Shown: positions 7,989 to 16,907 of the stretch, one piece after another | Position numbering within the stretch: position 1 is the stretch's first letter | How the letters are laid out: every line of letters begins with the position of its first letter | Origin: Larkinella arboricola | GTDB lineage: Bacteria; Bacteroidota; Bacteroidia; Cytophagales; Spirosomataceae | DNA length: 64,000 nucleotides | Reading direction: 5' to 3' | Assembly: GCF_003259745.1 (NCBI RefSeq) | Contig: NZ_QLMC01000001.1 | Coordinates: 124,001 to 188,000, forward strand | Program-made: the position numbers and the translations under genes | The notes under the pieces: model-generated | Databases searched by the model: none | What the model saw: only the letters and a program-made list of their open reading frames with translations | Told to the model about the DNA's origin: nothing

Positions 7989-9262
7989 TATTTTTTCTTA
8001 TAAGCAATCCGGAAAATCGTTCCGTTCAGATCGTCTGAAACGTACAGGGAGCCGTCGGTTCCCTGCGCCAGTCCGCAGGGGCGGTGTTGCACGGGGCCGG
8101 TTGGTTTTGCCAGATCGATACCGGCGAAATTGTCGGCAAAAACTTCCCACGGACCCGACGGTTTTCCGTTTTTAAACGGCACAAAGGCCACAAAATAGCC
8201 TTTTTTCAACTCAGCCGACTGGCTATGAAAGGCAATGAAGGCTCCGTTGCGGTATCGTTCGGGAAACAGGGTTCCGGTGTAGAACAGCAAACCGTTCGGG
8301 GCCAAATGCGCCGGGAAAGCGGCTGTCGGATTGATGGCCTTTTCGCCCCCCGTTTTCTTGCCGTCGCCCCCGTATTCCGGAGCCAGAATTTTCTTTTTCT
8401 GAATGTGGTCGTAATAGACATACGGCCAGCCCGCGTCCACGCCTTTTTTCAACTCGTACATCGTTTCAGCCGGGAGTTCATTGCTTTGCTGGGCCGTATA
8501 ATACTGCGGGTAAAAGTCGTGAAACTTACCCCGACCGTGCTGCATGACGAACAGCGAGTTGGTTTTGGTGTTCCAGTCAAGCCCGACGACGTTTTTCAAA
8601 CCGGTGGCAAACCGTACACCGTCATTGTAGGATTGGTTAAGCCGATTGGTATGAAACTGCCAGATACCGGCGGCTGAATCCAGCAGCGGACACGGCATGA
8701 GTCCTTTGCCCGTTCCGGCTTCGCGGCAGGCATCATTATCTGACGCAATATTCACATAAATCATCGACTGATCATCGACGGCAATCGACTTGGACTGATC
8801 GCGCTCCTTTACCCGCAGACCAGTCACAATTTTTTCCGGCTGCTCCGGCTGCATCACTTCCCCTTTGTCATTTAACTCATACCGGTACACGTCGCTGTTG
8901 GAGGAAGCATACAGGTAGTTGTTTTTGATAAAAATGCCCGTACCGGGATAATCGCCAAAACTCGTTTGCTCGTCAATTTTCCCGTCTTTGTTCGTATCCC
9001 GAAGCCGGTAAATGCCTTTCCCGTCTTTCAGTTTAGCCAGTTTGACGTAGATATCGCCGTTTTTGCTAACCGCCATGTGCCGGGCCGCACCCAGATCCGT
9101 TACCAGAACGGTGGCCGAAAAACCGGCCGGAAGTTTAATCGTCGCGGCATCGACGGTCTTTGGTTTTTGGGAAGAAACAGGGGTATCGTTGTTCGCCCAA
9201 ACGGTAGGGATGCCCGCCAGCGCACTCATCAGACAGACTGTCTGGAAAAATCTTCTTTTCAT
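7988..9262 (-). CDS. PQQ-dependent sugar dehydrogenase-like (sorbosone dehydrogenase family) secreted beta-propeller
   Basis: 424 aa from the ATG at 9262, which gives the leader MKRRFFQTVCLMSALAGIPTVWA. The longer frame to 9349 would add 29 non-leader residues. The chain has repeated beta-propeller blades: KLPAGFSATVLVTDL, ARHMAVSKNGDIYVKL, GLKNVVGLDWNTKTNSLFVMQHG, and CGLAQGTDGSLYVSDDLNGTIFRI at the end. DTNKDGKIDE is a calcium-loop type motif. Related proteins oxidise sugars such as L-sorbosone or glucose in the periplasm using PQQ, but whether this one binds PQQ is not certain. It is convergent with the monooxygenase gene. Confidence 0.8.
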   Translation of the reverse strand: MKRRFFQTVCLMSALAGIPTVWANNDTPVSSQKPKTVDAATIKLPAGFSATVLVTDLGAARHMAVSKNGDIYVKLAKLKDGKGIYRLRDTNKDGKIDEQTSFGDYPGTGIFIKNNYLYASSNSDVYRYELNDKGEVMQPEQPEKIVTGLRVKERDQSKSIAVDDQSMIYVNIASDNDACREAGTGKGLMPCPLLDSAAGIWQFHTNRLNQSYNDGVRFATGLKNVVGLDWNTKTNSLFVMQHGRGKFHDFYPQYYTAQQSNELPAETMYELKKGVDAGWPYVYYDHIQKKKILAPEYGGDGKKTGGEKAINPTAAFPAHLAPNGLLFYTGTLFPERYRNGAFIAFHSQSAELKKGYFVAFVPFKNGKPSGPWEVFADNFAGIDLAKPTGPVQHRPCGLAQGTDGSLYVSDDLNGTIFRIAYKKK

Positions 9263-9364
9263 GGAAGGGTATAGTGAGTAAATAGGGAACCGGAAACTTA
9301 AAGATTGCCATTTTCTCTGTATTTTGGCACTATCACCCGATAAAATCATACTATTCCTAAAAAG

Positions 9365-10969
9365 ATGACCTTAAATCGCCGAAATTTTCTTCATCAACTG
9401 GGCCTGGGTATGGCCGGTGTTGGTCTGTTCAGCACACTGCCCACAACCCTCACGGCGGCTCCGTTCCGGTCGTTTCAACTCCCGCGCAGTCTGCCCGAAG
9501 CACAGGGCGTTTCATCAGCCGGTTTACTGAATTTCGTCAATGCCGTAGAAGATGCTAAACTGAACCTGCACAGCCTGATGGTGGTTCGGCACGGGAAGGT
9601 TGTCGCGGAAGGGTGGTGGGCTCCGTATGCACCGGCCCTCAAACATACGCTGTATTCGCTGAGCAAAAGCTTCACGTCGTCGGCGATTGGGATGGCAGTG
9701 GCGGAAAAAAAGCTGACGGTGGAGGATAAGGTGGTTTCGTTTTTTCCGCAGGATGTACCTACAACCGTGAGTCCCAATCTGGCGGCCATGCGCGTGAAGG
9801 ATTTGCTGATGATGGCAACGGGTCACGACAAGGATTCGACGGGTTCGCTCCGGGCCGATCCTGACAACAACTGGGTGAAAGCGTTTCTGGCGCAACCGGT
9901 TGAACACGAGCCCGGAACGTTCTTCGTTTACAACAGCGGAGCTACCTACATGCTGTCGGCCATTATTCAGAAAGTAACTGGCCAGAAATTGCTGGATTAC
10001 CTCAAGCCCCGGCTTTTCGATCCGCTGGGCATCGAGGGGGCCGACTGGGAAACCGACCCGAACGGTATCGCAACCGGCGGCTGGGGGCTGCGGGTGCGCA
10101 CGGAAGATATTGCCAAATTCGGCCAGTTGTACCTGCAAAAAGGCATGTGGAACGGCAAACGGCTTTTGTCGGAAGCCTGGATTGAAGACGCCACCAAATT
10201 CCAGATTCAGTCGAAAGGAGGCAGTCGGCCCAAAGAAGAAAACGATTGGCTGCAAGGCTACGGCTACCAATTCTGGCGGTGTCGAAACGGGGCTTACCGG
10301 GGCGACGGGGCTTACGGGCAATACTGCATCGTGATGCCGAAGGAGGACACCGTTGTGGCCATTACGAGCGAAACGAGTGACATGCAGGCCATTCTGGATC
10401 ACGTCTGGAAACATATTTTACCCGGTATTCAGCAGACCGCGATTACGGCAAGACCGTCGGCAGCTTTGAAGCAGAAACTTACGTCGCTGGCCTTACCGCT
10501 CCCCACCGGACAACCCACGTCGCCAACCGCGGCCCGGGTGAGTGGCAAACCGTTTCAGATCGCTGATAATTCGTTGAACATCAAACGGGTTTCGCTGGCG
10601 TTTCAAAACGGTTCCTGCGTGTGTACGTTGCAGGACGATAAGGGCGAACACCGCGTTGTGTGTGGCCTTGGGCGTTGGGTGGAAGGGGATACGGATTTAT
10701 CGACCATTCCGCTGAAACTGGTTGCAACGGCGGTTCCGAATGAAACCAAAACCCGGATTGCCGCGAGCGGTGCCTGGAGCGACGAAAATACATTTACGAT
10801 GACCTGGCGGTTTATCGAAACGGCGCATTATGAAAACGTCATTTGCCGGTTTACGGGTGACGATTTACAACTGGAATTTCAGAAAAGCCTGGCGGTTCTG
10901 ACCCATTCCAAAGACAACCGTCCGGTTCTGAGCGGGAAGCTGCTGGCCACGGCTTCGCAGGGGAAATGA
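9365..10969 (+). CDS. Serine hydrolase, beta-lactamase class C family, Tat-exported
   Basis: 534 aa. The N-terminus MTLNRRNFLHQLGLGMAGVG is a twin-arginine leader. The SxxK catalytic motif is SLSK with Ser98 and Lys101, and a YNSG motif after FFV corresponds to the Tyr motif. The middle part IEGADWETDPNGIATGGWGLRVRTEDIAKFGQLYLQKGMW is typical of class C esterase/beta-lactamase-like proteins. An extra ~160-residue C-terminal domain, beta-rich, follows the hydrolase fold; such tails occur in Bacteroidota homologues. More likely an esterase or peptidase than a true beta-lactamase. It stands alone, followed by a terminator. Confidence 0.88.
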   Translation: MTLNRRNFLHQLGLGMAGVGLFSTLPTTLTAAPFRSFQLPRSLPEAQGVSSAGLLNFVNAVEDAKLNLHSLMVVRHGKVVAEGWWAPYAPALKHTLYSLSKSFTSSAIGMAVAEKKLTVEDKVVSFFPQDVPTTVSPNLAAMRVKDLLMMATGHDKDSTGSLRADPDNNWVKAFLAQPVEHEPGTFFVYNSGATYMLSAIIQKVTGQKLLDYLKPRLFDPLGIEGADWETDPNGIATGGWGLRVRTEDIAKFGQLYLQKGMWNGKRLLSEAWIEDATKFQIQSKGGSRPKEENDWLQGYGYQFWRCRNGAYRGDGAYGQYCIVMPKEDTVVAITSETSDMQAILDHVWKHILPGIQQTAITARPSAALKQKLTSLALPLPTGQPTSPTAARVSGKPFQIADNSLNIKRVSLAFQNGSCVCTLQDDKGEHRVVCGLGRWVEGDTDLSTIPLKLVATAVPNETKTRIAASGAWSDENTFTMTWRFIETAHYENVICRFTGDDLQLEFQKSLAVLTHSKDNRPVLSGKLLATASQGK

Positions 10970-11290
10970 GTGAATTAACTTCTTCAAGGCAAAGTAAATA
11001 ATCATCCACGATCAGACCATGATTGCGCAACCGCTGGTTGCGCAATCGCTTTTTAAACGGTTAAAAACAGTGGCAGATGTTCCGGCTAGCTCCGTAATTA
11101 TTCAGATCTTTCTTGGACGTGATGCTACGGGTTAAACTTGGATAATGGCTTTCTGATGGGCTTTTAGGAAAAGTAGTTTTAGACCAGCCGCTTTTCTCTT
11201 TTTGCGAATAGAAAGGGGTTATATTCGTTCTTAGACGGAGGACTTTTAAGCTTATAATACGGTATTTTTGTACAGCCAACGTAATGATTT
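10970..11290. other. Intergenic stretch with one terminator
   Basis: No convincing open frame on either strand. It holds the hairpin at 11021-11053. After about 11100 the DNA becomes visibly AT-richer, and this continues into the next gene. Confidence 0.6.
11021..11053 (+). terminator. Rho-independent terminator of the serine hydrolase gene
   Basis: GATTGCGCAACC (11021-11032) pairs perfectly with 11036-11047 around a 3-base loop, followed by GCTTTTT. Confidence 0.85.
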
Positions 11291-12238
11291 ATGACGTGTC
11301 GTATCTGTGGAAGTGAAGGTGAGAAAAAATATTTCACAGTAAAGGAAATGATGCTTGGCACACGCGAAGCGTTTGTTTACTTCCAGTGTGACCAATGCGA
11401 ATGTTTACAGATACAGGACATACCAGATGATTTATCCCGTTATTATCCTCAGGATTATAACGGCTTTGAGCCCCCTAAAGCCAATTTATTCCAGGGTATA
11501 AATGGTTTTATTAAAAAGAATAAATATTTAGCTTCCCTGTTTCCTGATAAGGATTCTTTTCGTGCGTTTAAAGTGCTTTTCCCGGCACGGCAATACGATA
11601 TTTTAGGTTCCTTATCCCTAAGCCTAAACACCAGAATTCTCGATGTCGGAAGCGGCAGGGGAGCTTTTTTATATCCGTTGTATGAGTTAGGGATGAAAAA
11701 TGTACAGGGGGTCGATCCGTTTATACCCGAGACGATTACCTACCCGAATGGTTATAAGATTGAAAAAAACTATATACAGCACGTCAAAGGGAAGTGGGAT
11801 ATTATTATGTATAACCACTCTTTTGAGCATGTCCCCGACCCGCTGGAAAATTTAAAAGCGGTTTATGCGCTTTTAGAACCTACTGGTTACTGCATCATTC
11901 GTATTCCAACCGTTTCCTCCTATGCCTGGGAACATTACGGTACAAACTGGTTTCAGTTGGATGCTCCAAGGCATCTCTATTTACATTCTGTAAAAAGTAT
12001 ACAGGTTCTTCTGGCGCAGGCTGATTTAACGTTGAAAAAAATAATTTATGATTCAACCTCCGCCCAGTTCACAAATAGCGAAAAATATAAAAACGACATT
12101 GGGCTTTATGAAGATGCCAGTAGGTTGTACGCGGGGTTTTTAGACCGGAAGATAAAGAAAGTAGAATACGCTCGACGAGCTAATCAATTAAATAAAGAAG
12201 GGCGCGGTGATCAGGCGGCTTTTATTATCACCAAGTAA
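11291..12238 (+). CDS. Class I SAM-dependent methyltransferase with N-terminal zinc-binding motif
   Basis: 315 aa. The N-terminus has two CxxC pairs (C3/C6 and C33/C36), a small zinc-ribbon as found in front of many methyltransferases of surface-polysaccharide and secondary-metabolite loci. The SAM site is ILDVGSGRGAFL, followed by VQGVDPF; the post-motif YNHSFEHVPDPLENL and LLEPTGYCIIRIPT are the usual methyltransferase segments. The gene is clearly AT-richer than its neighbours, with many AAA, TTA, ATA and TTT codons, suggesting horizontal acquisition or a remnant of a sugar-biosynthesis locus. No partner genes lie beside it. The substrate is unknown; a nucleotide-sugar or glycan is a guess. 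Confidence 0.85.
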   Translation: MTCRICGSEGEKKYFTVKEMMLGTREAFVYFQCDQCECLQIQDIPDDLSRYYPQDYNGFEPPKANLFQGINGFIKKNKYLASLFPDKDSFRAFKVLFPARQYDILGSLSLSLNTRILDVGSGRGAFLYPLYELGMKNVQGVDPFIPETITYPNGYKIEKNYIQHVKGKWDIIMYNHSFEHVPDPLENLKAVYALLEPTGYCIIRIPTVSSYAWEHYGTNWFQLDAPRHLYLHSVKSIQVLLAQADLTLKKIIYDSTSAQFTNSEKYKNDIGLYEDASRLYAGFLDRKIKKVEYARRANQLNKEGRGDQAAFIITK

Positions 12239-12582
12239 GGATATAAAGTATAAAAAACCATTTGAGAGTAAACTCGTAAAAGCTGTAACGTGTCTTTGGC
12301 TGCCCAGCCCGAAAATGACAACTTGAATAGGACGTATTAGGCCGGTGTTGTTGCTCTTTAATTTTTAGTTGAGAAGTTACACAAGAACTGAACAGTATAA
12401 TTTACGGCTTTTCAGACTGGGCTCTTACCCGGCGACGTTTCAGTGCAGGGCTTACCATCGTTTACCACCCACCCACTCAGGCAGGACTCACAAAACCGTC
12501 AGTAGTTTGATTTTTAAAGAAACAGTTTGTTTCTTACCGCTAAAAGTATCCGGGTTACTACTGTCCTATCTGCACATGTACT
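12239..12582. other. Intergenic stretch, no gene seen
   Basis: A 76-codon frame at 12369-12599 starts with TTG, overlaps the kinase start and has no protein-like pattern. A small hairpin (AAGAAACA at 12517-12524 with TGTTTCTT at 12528-12535) is followed by no T-run. No clear promoter match was found, although the kinase promoter must lie here. Confidence 0.5.
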
Positions 12583-13926
12583 ATGAAAAATGGCGCTGAA
12601 ATGGTTTGCCAAACAAGTTATGTTGCTTGCTTGTTCAATCGAATAATTCTGGCTGGATTGTTATTCATTATTGGTAGCAATGCCTATGCGCAAAACACTT
12701 TATCGCTTCTAACCCAATTACAAAACGCCCGGCACGACTCTACCCGTCTACAGCTTTATGCGCAACTGGCGGATACACTCTATGCCCGTGAACAGTTTGA
12801 TTCACTTTATAGCCTTACGAAGCAGGCCCTTCGGCTGGCTCAGCGTTGCGTTGCTGACGCTAAATCAATAAAAGTGGCCAAAGACATCGCTATGGGGCTG
12901 GAGACATTAGCCCTTGTGCAGGAAAGAATGGGCTATTACCAACAGGCACTAAAATCGTACAAAGAATACCAGGTAATTACGGATAGTTTACGAACGGTTG
13001 AAAAGTCGGCGAAAGTTCAGGCGTTGTATGAACTTGAGAAAAAAGAAAGTACCATTCAGTTACTACAGAAAAAATCGCAGCTTGACTACTTGAAGGTGAA
13101 GCAGCAGGAACAGAAACTGGCGCTGGCAAACCGGCAAAGACCGTTGTACATCATGGGGATAAGCGTGCTTACTTCTTTGGTCGGGATTACAGGGTATTTT
13201 CTAAGACGGTTTTATAGGGCCCAACAATTACTGACCCGCAAAAAGCAGGAAATTGAAACGCAGGCCCGGGAACTTCAGGAAACAAACCGGTTAAAAGATC
13301 GCCTGTTCGCTATTGTGGGGCATGATTTGAGGAGTCCGGTTGCCAGTTTAAAAGCCAGTTTTACGCTTTTGAAAATTAAAGACCGTTATCCCACCGAATT
13401 AACCAGGCTGGAGCAGGAAGTCAATGGGCTGTCACAGACTCTGGATACTATTCTCTATTGGTCACTAAATCAACAGCAGGGTTTGCAGCTACGCCAGCAA
13501 CGGTTGTTGTTACAGGAACTAATCCAGGATGCACTGGATGGTTTTACGGGCTTTATCCGTCAGAAACAATTGATTGTTACGTTCAACGCCGTTCCCGCTT
13601 GCGTTTGGGCAGATGAGAACATGACCATGCTGGTATTCCGTAACATTCTGCACAATGCTTTTAAATTTACGCCACCCGGGGGTGCCGTCCGCATTTCCAT
13701 TGCAATTGAGCCTGATCAGACCAGTCTGCGCATTGCTGATACCGGCATAGGCATGGATGTAACGTACGCCGACGCAGACCGGCAAGCCCAGCAGGGCACG
13801 GGCATTGGTTTAAGTTTGTCGAAGGACCTGATGCAACGGAACGGGGGGCGATTGACACTGGAAAGCAAGAAAGGGCGGGGTACATCGGTTACACTCAGCT
13901 GGCCAAATGCCAAAGAGGACGAATAG
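12583..13926 (+). CDS. Sensor histidine kinase with periplasmic TPR-like region
   Basis: 447 aa; the start may be the ATG at 12583 or at 12601. A signal segment (ILAGLLFIIGSNAYAQ) is followed by helices resembling tetratricopeptide repeats (about residues 50-150) and a coiled coil. One transmembrane helix is near residues 187-207 (YIMGISVLTSLVGITGYFL). The kinase core follows: H box AIVGHDLRSPV, N box LVFRNILHNAFKFT, G1 IADTGIGM and G2 GTGIGLSLSKDLM. It should autophosphorylate on the H-box His in response to an envelope signal. No response regulator gene is adjacent, so it is an orphan kinase here. Confidence 0.92.
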   Translation: MKNGAEMVCQTSYVACLFNRIILAGLLFIIGSNAYAQNTLSLLTQLQNARHDSTRLQLYAQLADTLYAREQFDSLYSLTKQALRLAQRCVADAKSIKVAKDIAMGLETLALVQERMGYYQQALKSYKEYQVITDSLRTVEKSAKVQALYELEKKESTIQLLQKKSQLDYLKVKQQEQKLALANRQRPLYIMGISVLTSLVGITGYFLRRFYRAQQLLTRKKQEIETQARELQETNRLKDRLFAIVGHDLRSPVASLKASFTLLKIKDRYPTELTRLEQEVNGLSQTLDTILYWSLNQQQGLQLRQQRLLLQELIQDALDGFTGFIRQKQLIVTFNAVPACVWADENMTMLVFRNILHNAFKFTPPGGAVRISIAIEPDQTSLRIADTGIGMDVTYADADRQAQQGTGIGLSLSKDLMQRNGGRLTLESKKGRGTSVTLSWPNAKEDE

Positions 13927-13959
13927 CTGTTCTTCCTGAGCGAGTCAGCTTATTTCCTG

Positions 13960-14094
13960 TCATTCGGGTGCTCCTGCTACCCTTGCCACGGTATAGATTC
14001 CTGACGGTGGAGTGCTGTAAACCCGGTTATCCACCGTGCGCCCGGAGTTATCCACAATTTCCAAGCCGTTCGGACCAAAAAACCGTTGGGCCAC
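13960..14094 (-). pseudogene. Possible remnant of a secreted-protein C-terminus
   Basis: Between the kinase and the M20 gene a 44-codon minus-strand frame ends at a stop at 13960-13962 and reads like real protein: QRFFGPNGLEIVDNSGRT, then VYSTPPSGIYTVARV. It has no ATG and runs in another frame into the 3' end of the M20 gene. It may be what is left of a gene deleted when the present junction formed. It could also be chance in GC-rich DNA. Confidence 0.3.
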
Positions 14095-14101
14095 CCGTTT
14101 T

Positions 14102-15562
14102 CTAGGGCTGGCTGTTTCGGATCAGGGTTGCGTAAAACCGGATCATGTTCTGATAATCCCTGATGCGAATGCGCTCGTTGGTGCCGTGCACGCGCTGGGT
14201 ATCTTCGTCGTTCATGGGTGTAGGCGAGAAGCGGAAAATCTGAGGGCAGACGCGGGCGTAAAACCGTGAGTCCGTGCTGCCCAGAGTTAGATAGGGCGTA
14301 ACGATGGTTTCCGGAAAGACGCCTTTGACCGTCTGATGAATCCGCTCAAAACCGAGGGAGTTCGGGTCGGAAACCGGCGAGGGCTGACTGACAAATTTTT
14401 GGAGTACCTTAACCTGAATCCGTTCATCATCAATTACTTCTTTTACCCGCCCGGCAACCGATTCCACCGTCTCGCCCGGCAGAATCCGGAAATTGATGGT
14501 CGCGGTGGCGTCAATAGGCAGCACGTTGTCTTTTACGCCGGCCTGAAAAATCGTAGGGGCCGTTGTGGTTCGCAGCGTCGCGTTGCCCGAATTCGACTGC
14601 GACATGATCCGGGTTATCAGAGGAGCAAATAGCCACTGGTTGGCAAACACAATCCGCTGACCCCACGGCATTTCGGGGCCGATATACGTAAACATCTGGT
14701 CCAGACCCGCATCCAGCCGGGCCGGAAACGGATTTTTTTCGAGCTTGCTCACGGCTTCGGCCACCAGTCCGATGGCGGTTTGTTTCGGTGGCATCGACGA
14801 ATGTCCGCCTTTGCTTACGTTACTCAGTTCTATACTGGCGTATCCTTTTTCGCCAATGCCGATCAGGGCTACGGGTTTATTCAGACCCGGAATACCGTCG
14901 GTTTTCAGAACTCCGCCTTCGTCCAGGATGTATTCCAGTTGAATGTTTCGTCGTTCCAGTGCGGCAGCAATGGTTTGGGCGCCCCGAAAACCCGTTACTT
15001 CTTCGTCCTGACCGTAAGCCAGCATAACTGTTCGTTCGGGACGGAAACCGGTACTGATCAGCCATTCAACGGCTTCGAGTTGCGCCAGTACGCTGCTTTT
15101 GTCGTCCAGTGTGCCGCGTCCGTACAGAAAGCCGTCTTCCACCAGACCCGCAAACGGCGGTCGTTTCCACAGTTGCTGCGTTCCCTGGATAACGGGTACT
15201 ACGTCGTAATGACCCGTGAGCAGGATGGGTTTCAGGGCTGGGTTGCGCCCTTTCCATTCGTACAGCAAGCCGTAGCGGTTAAACGTCTCCCGTTTCAACT
15301 GGCGGTGAATCCGCGGAAACGATTGCTGGAGCAGGCTCAGGAACTTCTCAAACTGCGTGGTGTCCGTCAGCGAATAATCGGTGTAGGAAACCGTCCGCAA
15401 CTGGAGGGCTTTAACCAGCCGATGAACGGCCGAATCGCCGACTGGAACCGCAGGCGCTGGTGGCACATTAGCCAGTTGTTTCGACGAAAACCGGAGCGTG
15501 TTGATCAGCAGAACAATGAGCAGAATAACCAGGCCAATCAGGAGCCAGCGAAGTTTTTTCAT
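14102..15562 (-). CDS. M20 family metallopeptidase, membrane-anchored (carboxypeptidase S-like)
   Basis: 486 aa. Residues 5-25 form a hydrophobic N-terminal anchor (WLLIGLVILLIVLLINTL), placing the enzyme in the periplasm. Zinc-site motifs of the M20 fold are present: GHYDVVP, GRGTLDDKSS, the catalytic DEEVTGFRGA, ILDEGG, and HGTNERI near the end. The lid domain (KGGHSSMPPKQTAIG) lies in the middle. These enzymes trim dipeptides or N-acyl amino acids; the closest type is carboxypeptidase S / PM20D1. It is the last gene of a minus-strand operon, 4 bases after the DUF58 gene. Confidence 0.92.
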   Translation of the reverse strand: MKKLRWLLIGLVILLIVLLINTLRFSSKQLANVPPAPAVPVGDSAVHRLVKALQLRTVSYTDYSLTDTTQFEKFLSLLQQSFPRIHRQLKRETFNRYGLLYEWKGRNPALKPILLTGHYDVVPVIQGTQQLWKRPPFAGLVEDGFLYGRGTLDDKSSVLAQLEAVEWLISTGFRPERTVMLAYGQDEEVTGFRGAQTIAAALERRNIQLEYILDEGGVLKTDGIPGLNKPVALIGIGEKGYASIELSNVSKGGHSSMPPKQTAIGLVAEAVSKLEKNPFPARLDAGLDQMFTYIGPEMPWGQRIVFANQWLFAPLITRIMSQSNSGNATLRTTTAPTIFQAGVKDNVLPIDATATINFRILPGETVESVAGRVKEVIDDERIQVKVLQKFVSQPSPVSDPNSLGFERIHQTVKGVFPETIVTPYLTLGSTDSRFYARVCPQIFRFSPTPMNDEDTQRVHGTNERIRIRDYQNMIRFYATLIRNSQP

Positions 15563-15566
15563 GGGT

Positions 15567-16907
15567 TTAGATCATACCCCGGGCTTTCAGTTCGAGGTAT
15601 TTGTTGACGGTGTCGGCGGTCAGCTCCTGCGGAGCGGTCAGAATGGTTTGAATACCGTATTGCTGTAATTCCTTAACAATCTGTTTTTTCTCGTAATAAA
15701 ACTTTTCGGCAATGGTTTTCTGATAAATTTCCTCCGTTGTACTGGCCGGGTTGTTGAGCAAATTTTTAAGCTCGGTATTCTCGAAAAAAACAACGATCAA
15801 CAGGTGCTCTCTGGCCATCCGGCGCAGGTAAGGAAGCTGCCGGTGCAGGGCGTTAACTGTTTCAAAATTAGTGAAAAGCAACAATAAACTTCGTTGGCGG
15901 ATGTGCTGGCGAATGTTGGCGTACAGAGCTTCGTAATCCGATTCCAGAAAGCGGGTTTTCTGCCGATAAAGCACTTCCAGAATCTTCTGAAGATGGCCGG
16001 GCCGTCGCTCGGCGGTTACCAGCTGTCCGATTCGGTCGGAGAAGGTCAGTAGCCCGGCGCGGTCTTGTTTGAGCAGGGCAATATTGCTCAGGACCAGCGA
16101 TGCATTAATCGCGTAATCCAGCAGGCTCAGCCCTTCGAACGGCGACTTCATGACGCGGCCCTTGTCGATGAGGCAATAAATGGCCTGCGATTTTTCGTCC
16201 TGAAATGCATTCACCATCAGATCGCTCCGGCGGGCGGTGGCTTTCCAGTTGATCGTTCGGACATCGTCACCCCGGCTGTAGGGGCGGACCTGTTCAAACT
16301 CCATGCTGTGCCCAACCCGCCGGACTTTCTTGATGCCTATTTCGGACAGCCGGTTCGAGATCGCCAGCAGTTCGTATTGCCGCATTTGCAGGTAGGACGG
16401 AAATACCGCCACGGTTTTATCCTGCGAAAACTGATACCGCCGTTTCAGCAGTTGCAGGGCGGTCATGACGTAAACGTTGACAGCACCGAAATTATACTCC
16501 CCGCGTTTGGTGGGCCGCAGTTCGTAGCGTAGAGCTTTGGTTTCGTGGGGTTTCAGCGTGGCCGTAAACAGCACATCCCGCTTCTGAAACTGGAACGGTA
16601 TTTCATCGATAATTTCCACCTGCGTCTGAAACGGGTAACGGTTTTCCAGGTAAATCGTCACCGGGTTTTCGTCGCCGTTCGACAGCCGTTCGGGGAGTTC
16701 GCGCCGGGCAAAAAAAGCCGTTCGTTCCACCGGTTTCCGGAACAGCATAATCCCGTCGAACAGACAAAGCGCCACGAAAACCGCCAGCGCCAGTTTAACA
16801 AACGGGAACAGGGCCGGAACCAGGTAGGCCGTAATGAACAACAGGACAAACGCAATCAAGGTCAGCCAGACCCGAACCGAGACGTAAAGGGCGCGGAACA
16901 GGCTCAT
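15567..16907 (-). CDS. DUF58 domain protein (MoxR-associated)
   Basis: 446 aa. Two hydrophobic helices at residues ~13-50 are followed by a beta-rich region and the DUF58 signature SRGDDVRTINWKATARRSDLMVN near residue 215. A vWA-like fold follows (AIYCLIDKGRVM, LLLLFTNFET). DUF58 proteins pair with MoxR ATPases and are thought to act in assembly or metal loading of envelope complexes. Its ATG overlaps the MoxR stop by 4 bases, showing translational coupling. Length is normal. Confidence 0.92.
   Translation of the reverse strand: MSLFRALYVSVRVWLTLIAFVLLFITAYLVPALFPFVKLALAVFVALCLFDGIMLFRKPVERTAFFARRELPERLSNGDENPVTIYLENRYPFQTQVEIIDEIPFQFQKRDVLFTATLKPHETKALRYELRPTKRGEYNFGAVNVYVMTALQLLKRRYQFSQDKTVAVFPSYLQMRQYELLAISNRLSEIGIKKVRRVGHSMEFEQVRPYSRGDDVRTINWKATARRSDLMVNAFQDEKSQAIYCLIDKGRVMKSPFEGLSLLDYAINASLVLSNIALLKQDRAGLLTFSDRIGQLVTAERRPGHLQKILEVLYRQKTRFLESDYEALYANIRQHIRQRSLLLLFTNFETVNALHRQLPYLRRMAREHLLIVVFFENTELKNLLNNPASTTEEIYQKTIAEKFYYEKKQIVKELQQYGIQTILTAPQELTADTVNKYLELKARGMI

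Noticed and set aside
12369-12599. Small gene in front of the histidine kinase
   Set aside because: TTG start, 17-base overlap with the kinase gene, no protein-like pattern.
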